64,000 bases of DNA. It comes from Lindgomyces ingoldianus (lineage: Eukaryota; Ascomycota; Dothideomycetes; Pleosporales; Lindgomycetaceae). Within the stretch, counting starts at the first letter, position 1, and each line of letters begins with the position of its first letter. The stretch lies in the NCBI RefSeq assembly GCF_010093535.1, contig NW_022985217.1, forward strand, positions 252,553 through 316,552, in the 5' to 3' direction. The notes below the pieces were generated by a model. It did no database searches. It was given only the letters and a program-made list of their open reading frames with translations, and was not told the DNA's origin. The position numbers and the translations under genes were made by a program. Shown here one piece after another: positions 37,456-48,150 of the stretch.

Positions 37456-39059
37456 ACTCTCTGCGCCGCATGGTGTTGTCTTGGCCCTGGTCTAATAGAA
37501 GTACATGCGGTGGATAGTTAGATGGATCCGTCAGGGTAGAGTCGTGGATGATGAATGCGGTTAATAAGACATAAGAGAAGCTCGCGGTAGGTAAAATCTT
37601 AGTTGTACATACCTTTCGACGCACTCGCTGCACGGAATCTTTGTGGACATGGGCCCTAGAGGCCTGTTTTAATACGGTGTCAATAGTGGGAATGGTGGTA
37701 ATTGGTAATGAGGGTGGTATTTGTGGCGACCGCGCCCTTCACTGTGAATATACACGTGTGTCCTTACCTCTGTCTCTAGTTTCGATTGGAAATGGTCGTC
37801 TTGCTGACTGAGTGACGAATTGTGACATGCGCCCTATAAAGCAATTGATAACAGTGCTGTGGCATCACGCTGATTCTCTCGGTGCTGAACTAAATACATT
37901 TGTTACCGTGAGTGTGTCTGTCCTCCATATAATGGAATGAACCTACCAACTGGCCTAGGATTCTAGCCAGTGTCTTCAAAGACTTTCTGAATACTCGCAG
38001 CCGCAGGGGAACGGGTAAAGGCTAAACAGTGTAGTTATGTAACTCTAGGTATCTCTGTTTTCTTGCTTTATGTAATGAACCCGTTGGCTTCGTCACAATC
38101 TTAGCAAGTGTCAAGAAGCCATTTCCTTGTATATTTACAGCATCATGAGCATAGTGAAGGCACTCAAGTATATTCCTATACTACCTGTATTCAATTTTCA
38201 GTCTACTATCAAGAGGGCCAGTGCCCCGCTCCTCCTCCTCAACATCATCATCATTATTACCATCATCACCCGTGATCCAGCTCGTTGAGCTGGTACTGGA
38301 TCGCAACAGAGGCACCGAATCTGATGCGTAATCAACTACAGCAGATTTTCCTCCTGCTCGTGCAGGATGTAGCCCGGTAGTTGCAGCTCGTTTGGCTGTG
38401 GAGCCAGGGGTTCCATGGCTCGGCTATTGACGATGAGACGCAAGGGCGTCATTGTGGCTAAGTGGAATTTTGGTGGATAATGGCGAGGGTTTCTGTGTAG
38501 ATGGCATTGCTGACAGCTAGGATGGCGGTTGGGGCATGATACGAGATTAGGGATATGTGCGAGCCGGTTGGCGTGTCGGTGAAGGTTTGGTGGGAGCGGC
38601 TGTTGGAAAGGTAAGAGAGGATTTGGGCGCGAATGGAGGGTGGCCCTTTTTTGTTGTAGGTAGGTTTTGATTGGTAGTGACGAGATAGTGCGCGGTGTGT
38701 AGTGTGTAGTAAAGTACTGTCAAGTAGTGAGGTGGTGGGAAACAGTAAGGAGTTAGAGCTGAAGGCTCGAAGACTAGTGATTTCAATCTGCGCGTGATGA
38801 GGGAAGCAGAGTGGAGAGGAGAGAATTAAAATACGTAGGGAGCAGATGAAGAATTCAAACTATGGCAAGAACGGAATGACTCCATGCAGTGACCCTAATA
38901 AATAAGCAAATCCGTCCCATGGTACGACCAGGGCTTCCAACGGGCCGTACTACGGTCTGTACAAAGTGAACCGTAACGGTCACGTGTTCAGTACAAACGT
39001 ACTAAGTTTGTAAGCCGCACTGTACAGTTAATAATGCCCTAGGTACAGTACGTAGTACA
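37456..39059. other. 3' flank of ERG3 and transition to the AT island
   Basis: No gene is supported. The first few hundred bases should be the ERG3 3' UTR. Composition is normal up to about 38930. The last 120 bp (38940-39060) are unusually dense in the palindrome GTAC, then the sequence switches sharply to more than 70 percent A+T. Confidence 0.5.
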
Positions 39060-40143
39060 GATTATATTACCTTTTTAGGAAATTTTTATAGCAATTCTAA
39101 AAAAGTAGGAGGACTCTAGTAAGTAGAAGGTCTATAAAGAAAGCTTCTAAAGCTTTTATTAGCTAAAAGTTTTATAAAGGCGCTTGAATTTCTTTCTAAA
39201 GAGTTTAGTTTATCTATTTATAGTATTATTTTAAAAATGCCTATTATAGACTATTTTCTATTATAGAGTTATCTATCTACGCGTCTTACTGCCTTATTAG
39301 CCTTATTTAGTTAATTAGATCTCTCTATTGTCTATTCTACATAGTCTTATAGGCTGCAGAAGTTAAAAGCCCTCTACACTACGTCTTCTGCTTTATCTTG
39401 CAATAGTACACCATCTGTAGCTAAAAATTAATTATAGTGCACTGTCTTTAGCTAAAGATTAATTATAGTAGTTTTTAAAAAACTATAATTATAATACTAG
39501 TATTAAGTTTATAATTAACTAGAATAATATATAGCTATTAAACTTAAAACAGGCAGTCTCTTTAGTATAATTAGGTTACTAAGTAAAAAATAAGACTACT
39601 TTATAAAGTAATTATATACTATTAAAAGTGTAAGCTTATAGCATAAATATAATACTTTTAAAGAAGGAAAGTAAGGTAATCTGCCTTTAGCTTTACTATT
39701 AGTGTTATAAGTAAAGCTCTTAAAGTGCTATAAAAGTAGTAGATAGCTATAACTATATTATTTAGCACCTACTAAAAGAGTATTAAGTTAATATTAATAA
39801 AGAGCTCTTACCTAATAGTGTACAGCTACTGCAGCACCTATAGAAGGCAGCTAGAGAAGTAGTAGGCTTATTACAAAGGTTATCTTATACACTATAGTAG
39901 GAGGGTTTTCTGCGTAGTGCCCTAGTTAACTAGGTTATAGTGTAAGATTAGTTATTTAAAAAAGCTATTTTATTAAAAACTTATAGTTTTATTAGCTAAA
40001 ATTATACAAATCTTTTTACTACTTTACTATATTCTACTACTATGCTTTTTAAAGATATCTACGCTGCACTTATATAGTAAAAGAAAGAGATTTAAATAAT
40101 ACTAATTACTACACTATTAAAAATTATGCTAAGTGTAGATATA

Positions 40144-40747
40144 TGTTACAATCCTTGCTTCAGGGAAGCACTCGGGTCTTCTGATATTCCTAGGGGAAGA
40201 GTAGGACGGATAGTAGGGGCCAATCCGGTAGGGTGTACAGTCCTACGTACAGGCTAATAGGCTATTAGAGAGTGGTAGAGTAACTAGATTATAGTTTGCC
40301 CTATGTGCAGCAGTAAAAAGGCTAGAGTTAAACAGTCTTTTTAGACAAAGTTAGAGGTATATATAGTGTAAGATATATAAATAGTATTATAGCTTTTTAG
40401 AAAGCTAAATGCTACTTAGTCTATGTAATAAATAAACTAAATATTAAACACGCCTTTTAAAAAGTAGTTTATAGTACAACTATATATATGTTTTAGAGAC
40501 GCTAAAAGGAGCTATTAGAAGTTTATAAAAGCTTACTAAAAAGGCTTTTATAGGCTTCCTTAAGCTCCCTTAAGCTCTTTAAATTTGCAGCCTGTCTCCT
40601 TATTAGACAAGACACTCTTTGCCTATTATAGGCAGCTGCGCTGCCTCTGCGTCCTCTAACTAGTCTGTAAGCAAGCCCTGTCCTAATCTAGCTAGATTGT
40701 GGAGCACTGCTAGTAGAGTTATGCTAGTCTAACTATAGACTGTAACA
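40144..40747 (-). repeat. Element A left LTR (3' LTR), 604 bp
   Basis: It matches the split right copy at 51378-51443 plus 57110-57681 over its full length. Termini are TGTTAC and GTAACA. The first about 200 bp keep much more G+C than the same part of the right copy. Confidence 0.88.
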
Positions 40748-42129
40748 CGCTGCTCTTTCTCCCTAGCAGTGTCCTTGCTGCTCTACTTACATAACTATGT
40801 TAGTAAAAGTTTATTTATAAAGTGTGCGTCTACCTACTAAAAGGTGTTTTTAATATTTATTTTTTTTATACTAAATAGCTTATTAGTTTTGTTTATCTTA
40901 TTATCTTTATATTACTTTTTATTTTAATTTTTTTTACTAGATAAAGATAAGGCCTTATAGCACTTACTAGTTTTTAAAGTTGTTATATGTGTTAACACTA
41001 TTCTTAAATAACTATATTAAGTGTGTAAAAAAGCATAGTAAGTGTAATGCTTTTATCTCTAATGCTGCCTAAGACTACCTAGAGAAAGAGAAGAAAGCGC
41101 TTTTTTAAAAGGCCTTTATTATAAAGGCTTAGAAGTGTGCCCTACTAAAGAAGCAGCTAGCCTGCAAGCGCTTTTTACTAGAAAAGCAGTAGGCTTAGGA
41201 CTAGAAGCAGCTTTACTTACAAAAAAAAATGCTAGAGGTAATAAATAAAAAGTGTTTTAGATAGAATTATATTTAAAAGTTATTAAATTTATTAAAAGCT
41301 TATTATATAAAGTACTTAAAAAGGGAATTTTTTTTTAGATAAAATAGAAGCTTTTAAAGCTAAAGTAGAGGGCTATTTTTTTTCTTAACTTTTATTAGCT
41401 AGAACTTGTCTCTAAAGGCTGCTACTATTTAGTAATAACATAGCTATTTTTTTTAATATAGGTGCTTTATTGCTTAGCTAGTTTTTTTTAGATAAGCTTA
41501 AAAGTACTTTTATACTAATAGCTACGTGTTTCTTAAATTTTTAGCTAGTTTTTATGTGTTTTTACTAGTAAGCTACTTTTTTTATTTTACTAAAATTTTT
41601 TTTTAGTTTTTTTAATTACTTATAATATGTTTAACTTTATATTCTGTTTTTATGTTTTTTTATTTTTATGTAGATAAAAGAATTTTTTTAAGTGCTTTTT
41701 CTAGCCTAGAAATATAAAACTACAGGTAGATTTTTATATATAAAAGAAGCTTAAGCTTATAGTTGTCTTACTAAGTTTATAAGACTTTATATAGTTCTAT
41801 TCTTTTTTCTGCTAGCTTTTTAGAAGGTCTAGGTATCTTAAGATTTTTTATATTAAAGTATATATAGTCTTTTAAGCAGATTTCTAGTTCTAGCTATTAT
41901 AATTTATTTACATATTTCTTTATTACTTTTTTACTAGACCTAGCTTCTATAGCTAACTTTTTATATATCTAGTGTAAGTCCTTTAGCTAATTTATTAACT
42001 TCTGTAGGTCTATAAGCTAATTTTTATGTAATGTAAAGTAAGAGTTATAGCTAAAATTAGCTTTATATAGTGTCTCTTTTATTATAGCTAATTCTATGTT
42101 GTTAATAGCTAGCTATGCTATTAAAAGCT

Positions 42130-42341
42130 ATACTACCTAATTATTTTAAGTATAAAAAATGTACTTTCTTAGGTATTTTTTTACTTCTGCATTTGCTTTT
42201 TTAGTCTAGCTGTCTATCTGCAGGTAGTAGGCAGTTAATAGCTTATATGTTATACTAAAGTGCCTTATTACTACTTTTTAAAAGCTGCTAGTAAATAATT
42301 TATTTTAGTTAAAAATAATAATTTTAAAGCATTTATATACT
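42130..42341 (-). pseudogene. Element A integrase core relic, part beyond the element C insertion
   Basis: The minus strand reads NKLFTSSF, then TAYYLQIDS and KKANAEVKKYLRKY, which is the Ty3/gypsy integrase signature (YHPQTD, ER-N-xLE-YLR) with RIP-type changes. It joins in frame to the fragment ending at 46445 once element C and one copy of its target duplication are removed. Confidence 0.75.
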
Positions 42342-42346
42342 AATAT

Positions 42347-42626
42347 TGTCTGTACGCAGCAGCAGCGTCGCGGCCTGGATACGAGCGATCGCGCACGAGC
42401 AGGATCACGTATCTATGTCACATGATGCTTGTGCGCGAACCTCTGTGCGCGAACATCTAGATATCCCCCTTTTCCTCTGTACAGAGGAAAGACAAGAGTA
42501 ATAGAACTAGAAACATGTTGCCCTTACCTTACCTACCTTGTACACTGTGCACACTGTACACTACTCTTACTCTTACTACTTAAGTGCTTATACTATAAGC
42601 AGCTAGCTATTAGAGCTTATTTAACA
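42347..42626 (+). repeat. Element C 5' LTR, 280 bp
   Basis: Equal in length to the right copy. Its first about 120 bp keep many G and C bases (for example gcgtcgcggcctgg) that are A or T in the right copy, whereas its end is more mutated than the right copy's end. Confidence 0.88.
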
Positions 42627-42788
42627 CTAATTAGTAGTTAATTTAATTAACTATAAATTAGCAAAAGTAATAATAAAGTACTTACACTTTATAAGGTACT
42701 TTATTTTGTTACTTATCTCTTAGAAAGAGTAACAGCAGAGTACTTACACTTTATAAGGTACTTTATTTAGTTACTTATTCCTTAAAAT

Positions 42789-43020
42789 AGCAGATTAATT
42801 CTTTACATTATATAGCAAGCTCTGCTACTGTATAAAGCAAAGAGAAGATAGTGTAAGACACACACTAAAGCTACTAAAGCTGCACAACCTAGCAGCTAGA
42901 CAATAGCACATTAATTCTTTACATTGCACAGCAAGCTTTGCTACTGTACAAAGTAAGAAGAAGATAGTGTAAGGCGCACACTAAAGCTATTAAAGCTGCA
43001 CAACTTAGTAGCTAGACAAC
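42789..43020. repeat. 116-bp tandem duplication in the leader of element C
   Basis: Units at 42789-42904 and 42905-43020 are the same length and differ mainly by transitions. Each contains ttaattctttacat and a ctaaagct-rich end. Just upstream a shorter hairpin-like sequence (acttacactttataaggta) is also present twice, near 42680 and 42740. Confidence 0.8.
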
Positions 43021-44379
43021 AGCAGTACCTGCGTAATCTACTAGAAAAGTAATTAACTATACTATTATAATAAAATCTTATTAGCAACTAACAACTCTAT
43101 GTAATAATAAAAAGAATAAGGAATAATTCTTATTATATAAACAACTTATAAAGGACATAAGGATATTAAAGGTAACACTATAAAACAAGACTAGCCTAGA
43201 GTACTAGAATAATAAGATTAACATGTTAGAGGCTCTAACAAGCCTATAAACTTAATTATACACAGGTTATATAATTACTAATCTACGCATAATAACTTAG
43301 AAGGGTGCTACCCTTCTAAGTGTGTACATAGAGGATTTTAAAGAATAAACACTATAAGACTTCTTAGCACTTAGCTGCGCATTTAAAAGGGAGCTTATAT
43401 AAGTGCTAGAGGACAAGAGAATTACACTACAGCTAGGCACTAAAGGTACCTAAGCCTAGAAGCTGTATAATATAGCATAAAAAAAAGCAATTGCACTAGA
43501 AAAGCTTTATATGCAACCTTTATTACTATATAAGGCTCTACACAGAAGTAGACTAAACATAATGCTGCTATTAACACTAAACATACTAGCATTACCTGCT
43601 CTTATACTTTAGCTAGCACTACACTAATTACTGTACAAACAATACATGCCACTCTACCTAACGCCTGCTCCACACTCTTAATTGTACACACTACCGCCTG
43701 CAGTAGTGTATGCACTACTAATACCACCTGCACAATCTATACCACATTACAACCTGTACAAACTTCTACTCTAAAAAGAAACTACTAAAGAAAAACTCTT
43801 AGCAGATAAGATTATATAATTTTAAAAAGCATAAAAAAAAATAATAACTATATAAGTTAACTATATAACATTTTTATAAATAAAATAAAAATCTTTATTA
43901 ATTTATGTTAATAGCTAGATATCTAGGAAACTTAGTACACAGACATCTTTCTAGATATCCTAGAAGGTTAGGCAAATATGCACTATATGTATAACATAGG
44001 CCCTAGAAATAACTAGAAGCATTTATATAACACCTTAAGCATTATAATAAAAAATTTTGCGCAAAGAGAAAAAAAAAAACTGTAAAAAGTAAAGTTTTAC
44101 ATAAAGGGCAAAACTATTCTAGTAGAGAAGCAGCTTATTAAGTTTAATAGTAGAAGGATTAAGCTTACACACAACATAGTAGTTCTTACTTAGAAGAGAT
44201 AAGTAAGCTACCTTTATATAATTAACCTAGAGAATAAGAATGCTGCATAATAATATGTTAAGTAACATGTAAAAGGGGTATACATTATATCTATGTGTTA
44301 ACTAGAGGCAGCATTTAACCTGTCTATTACTGCACAAACTACAGACCCTTTGCATAACAATATTAATACACTTAACACA

Positions 44380-45000
44380 TAAATCTAATAGTAGATAGAT
44401 AATAGTAAGCGTAGTCTTACCTTTTTACTATTACAGCTTAATTATGCAAAGCTGTTTATCTTTATAGATAAATTATTTACTAATAATAAAAACCTTAGCT
44501 TACAGCTAAAATTTTTAATTATATTAGGTAATAAAGACTATATAAAGTAAAGCAACTACTTTAAAATACTAGGTAACATTATACACTAAAATTTTACTAA
44601 GTGTAAAAAAGTAACTAGAAGTGTTCTTACTAGTAAACTATATAAAATAGTTAGAGAGTTTAATAATGTAATTACTTTTAGTATAACTTTATAGTAAATT
44701 ATATAAACACTTAAACTACTACTAATTCTAGTAGTAATTTGCATAGATTTAAAGTTTTTATATAATTACTTTATTAAGCTAGGCACTACTAGCAAAAAGT
44801 AACTTATAATTAACATTATATTACTCTATAAATTATATAAAAAAAAGGAAATTACTAAAATAAAGTAAATTAATAGTAAAGACAACTTAGTAGATGTATG
44901 TATAAAGAAAACACTAAACTAAGCTTTTTAATTATTAGTCCTAACTAACTGCCTCTCTGTCTAGATAGAAGCATCTGTAGACTAGCTAGATTTTATGCAT
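44380..45000 (+). pseudogene. Ty1/copia RNase H relic of element C
   Basis: One plus-strand frame stays recognisable for about 200 codons with scattered TAA/TAG codons. It shows the copia link AAFNLSITAQTTDPL (about 44310), a FIDKLFTNNKNLS stretch corresponding to the DGSFANN region, TRSVLTSKLY corresponding to TRSVLASELY, and KDNLVDVCIKKT corresponding to KDNPADAxTK. Identification is from the family pattern. The catalytic Asp/Glu residues are partly lost. Confidence 0.72.
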
Positions 45001-45674
45001 AAAGATGCTCTAAACTAACTAAACTAATAACACCTTTATATAAGGCCTATCTCTTTTATTTTTTTTTTATTATACACACTTATTTTTCTTATTATAAGAT
45101 TAGAAAAGAAGGATATGTAAAAAAAACAGTCTATTTATCTAGTATACAGAAGAAGAAAAAGCCACCACCCCTTACATATAGTAGTCATAATGTAGACCAC
45201 AGCTCTGCTATACGCATAAGGCGCAGGCATTAGCCTAGAAGTTAGCTAACATATAACACTTAATAAAAAAAAAGGCACTAGTAGTGCTACTATAATAATA
45301 AGCACACAAAGTTACTAAGACTTAACTGCAACTTTAGACTAAAACTGCACAGAAGTACCCCTTATAACACATAACCTTTGCTGCCTACAGCTGCAGATTA
45401 GTGCTAGTAGGCAAGATAATATTAATATTATAAAATAGTAAAGCTACTACATGCTACTTTTTAGCTTATTTATAATTAGCATTTTGTACAAGAAAGAAGT
45501 AAAAAAGCTAAAAAATTTATATATTTATGCTAAGATGCTAAATAAACTGCTAATTAGCAGCAAAACTAGTTAAAAGGGTAACGCAAATGCGCCCTAGGCT
45601 GCTAGACTGCATAAGGACGTTAAAGACGCCCGCACTAACAGCGCTAGAGGTAGAGAAGGAAGGCTAGAGAGACA

Positions 45675-45713
45675 TCTCTCTCTCTCTCTCTCTATGTGTG
45701 TGTGTGTGTGTGT
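45675..45713. repeat. TC/TG compound microsatellite in element C
   Basis: About nine TC units run directly into about ten TG units, near the 3' end of the internal region of element C. Confidence 0.9.
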
Positions 45714-46159
45714 AGGCGGGAGTATCTGTCACTGTTAGCACTGTATAAAAAGAGAAAAGAGCTAGGGAATAGTACAGTAAGGCTTAAAAAGTAAAGGATA
45801 AAGAAGAGAAAGTAAAGAAAAAGAGAAGACCTTATTATATACACCTCTCTACGCACCTGCCTACGCAAAGATCTTACACTATTCTAGCACAAAACCCTAC
45901 ACAAAACAGTTTATACACTACTAAATTACTTACAAGGCAAGCGCATAAAGGCTAGATAATAATAGCCTAAAATACTTTACACTATTTATAAAGCTATTTA
46001 CATAGCGCAACTAGCCTATCTTAATGTATAGCATTACTAAGGCAAGTCCTAACAAATAGAGTAGAGTAAAGGCAGAATATAATTAGATAGACCTACACAG
46101 ACAGAAGAGAGGTAACATGTACAGAAGGTAACTTTTTAGATAAAAAGAAAAGTTACTAG

Positions 46160-46439
46160 TGTTTATACACAGCAGCAGTGTTGCAGCCTAGATATAAGTG
46201 ATTGCGCACAAGCAAGATCACATATCTATGTTACATAATGCTTATGCGTGAACCTCTGTGCGCAAACATCTAGATATCCCTTTTTTCCTCTGTACAAAGG
46301 AAAGACAAGAGCAATAGAACTAGAAACATGTTGCCCTTACCTTACCTACCTTGTACGCTGTGCACACTGTACACCACTCTTACTCTTGCTACTTAAGTGC
46401 TTATACTATAAGCAGCTAGCTGTCAGAGCCTATTCAACA
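46160..46439 (+). repeat. Element C 3' LTR, 280 bp
   Basis: It pairs with 42347-42626. The two short similar open frames at 42429-42641 and 46248-46466 are simply this shared LTR sequence and not genes. Confidence 0.88.
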
Positions 46440-46444
46440 AATAT

Positions 46445-47400
46445 TATGTTTTATTTTAATTTATAAATAAATTTTTTAGTAGTTATTATTTTTTTTAAGG
46501 GCTAAGTATATAGATACTTAGTAGTTTTATCTAGAGCTACTATAATTATATTACACATTTTGTCTGTTCCTAGTTCTTTAGATAAAGGTAATTTTATAAT
46601 AAAATCTATTATAATTATTATCTATAGTAATCTTAGTGCTTTAATTAGTTAGAGGTACCTATATTGCCTGTGCCTCTGCAGGTTGTTTTTATTATAGGTA
46701 TTACATTCTCTAAGCACTTTTATGCATAGTTGCTTTACCTTAGGTATTTATTATAGTATAGCAGCCTTTAGCTTTTTTTAAAGGGTGCCTATCCTTAGAT
46801 GTCTAAATATTAAAGATTTATAATATTTTTAAATTAAGTTCTTTTACCTCTACTTACTAGCTATAAGCATATAGAATTCTTTTATAAGTTAAAGCCTATT
46901 ATAGATTTATTCTTTATTAGTTTTTTTAAAAAGTGTAAACTTTTTAGTTTTTTCCTTTTTTTTATTAAAGTAGTTTAGCCTTTAGCTAAGAGTGTTAGCC
47001 TACTAGTTCTGTGTTTCTAGAACATGCTTAATAATATAGTTAAACTAGGCAAGCTTTATTACTTATTTTATGTGTATTAGTAAGAGTTTTTTTACTGTTA
47101 AAAATGTAACTAGATTTACATAGTTAGTTATAATATAAAATAGCTTTACTATTTTATATAGCTTTATAGCTTATACTTTTATAGCATGTAATATTGCTTT
47201 TAGTTCTTTGTTAGGTATACTGTAGTTAGCCTTAGGTCCTAAAAACTTAGCAAAATAGTAGGCAACTAGGTGCTATTTTCTGTCTTCCTGTTTCTAATAT
47301 AACGCAGCCCTGCTAGCTCCTAGAGATGCGTCTGTGTAGATCTTAGTATCTAGTTGTAGGTTATACATTCTTAGTACTAGTTAGTCTGTTATAGCCTTTT
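46445..47400 (-). pseudogene. Element A RNase H and N-terminal integrase relic
   Basis: On the minus strand the RNase H motif YTDASLGAS (47312-47338) is followed by AKFLGPKANYSIPNKELKA, typical of Ty3/gypsy. Further on, KLPLSKELGTDKMCNIIIV (about 46540-46600) starts the integrase core. The frame runs into the element C insertion at 46445 and resumes beyond it at 42341. In-frame stops are frequent. Confidence 0.75.
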
Positions 47401-47699
47401 TTAGCGCTGTAAATGCTTTATTTATTTATAAAGTCTAGATAAACTTTGCTGTTACCTGTTCCTTAGTTATAGTGTTTATTAATAGTATAGTAATTTTTAA
47501 ATAATCTTTAATTATTTATCTAATATAGCCTAATAGTCTTAGAAATTCTTTAACTTTTTTAACTATTATAAGTTTAGGCTATTTAAGTACTTTTTATACT
47601 TTAGCTAAGTTAATTTTTATTTCTTTTTTATTAATTATAAATTTTAAGTATTCTGTTTTAGTAATATAAAATTTATATTTAAAAAGCTATAAGTAAAGT

Positions 47700-48150
47700 C
47701 TATACTTTTTAAGCTATTCTAAGATTTTTTATACTTTTTATATGTAGTCTTCTAGGGTATCTTTTAAATAGATAAGGACGTTATCTAAATATACTAAGGT
47801 AAAGATATTAAAGTATAAGTTAAGAGCTATATTAATAATTTACTAGAATGTTGCTAAAGCATTTATTAAGCTAAACAGCATTACTAGTAGTTTATAAAGT
47901 TCTTATAAAGTTCTAAACACTATAAGCTATTTATTACTTTTTTATTTTTATCTTATTAAATCTATTTTGTATATTAAACTTTATAAAGTACTAAGTTCCT
48001 TTTAATTAGTTTATAATATCTTATATAATTAGTAAAAGAAATTAGTTTTAAATTATATTATTATTTAGAGTTTTATAGTTCTAATAGACTTAGATTTTTT
48101 TTTCTTTCTTTTTTATAAAAACTACAGCTAAGGCTACTAGGCTGTAGCTT
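47700..48150 (-). pseudogene. Element A reverse transcriptase relic
   Basis: The minus strand reads LVMLFSLINALATF followed by VYLDNVLIYLKD, matching the gypsy pattern LVMPFGLxNAPATF and YxDDILIYS. The catalytic YxDD has become YLDN, consistent with G-to-A RIP. Stops interrupt the frame. Confidence 0.78.

Larger units (their letters stand above)
42347..46439 (+). mobile_element. Element C: degraded Ty1/copia retrotransposon inside element A's integrase
   Basis: Two 280-bp LTRs (42347-42626 and 46160-46439) begin TGT and end ACA and are flanked by aatat (42342-42346 and 46440-46444). On the plus strand, roughly 44380-45000 reads as the C-terminal copia RNase H region: a DK-LFTNN stretch, then TKCKKVTRSVLTSKLYKIV at about 44596-44655, then EITKIKxINSKDNLVD and an ASVDxLD end, with TAG/TAA where Trp or Gln codons would be expected. 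Upstream gag, integrase and RT are too degraded for me to place. Total length 4.1 kb is short for a copia element, so an internal deletion is likely. Confidence 0.8.

Noticed and set aside
39300..40143. DNA-transposon or transposase coding in the left island margin
   Set aside because: Six-frame reading by eye gave no convincing transposase motif and no inverted termini; left as unresolved AT-rich sequence.
42429..46466. Two similar short frames (42429-42641 and 46248-46466) as a duplicated peptide gene
   Set aside because: They are the two LTR copies of element C; the similarity is due to the LTR, not to a gene family.
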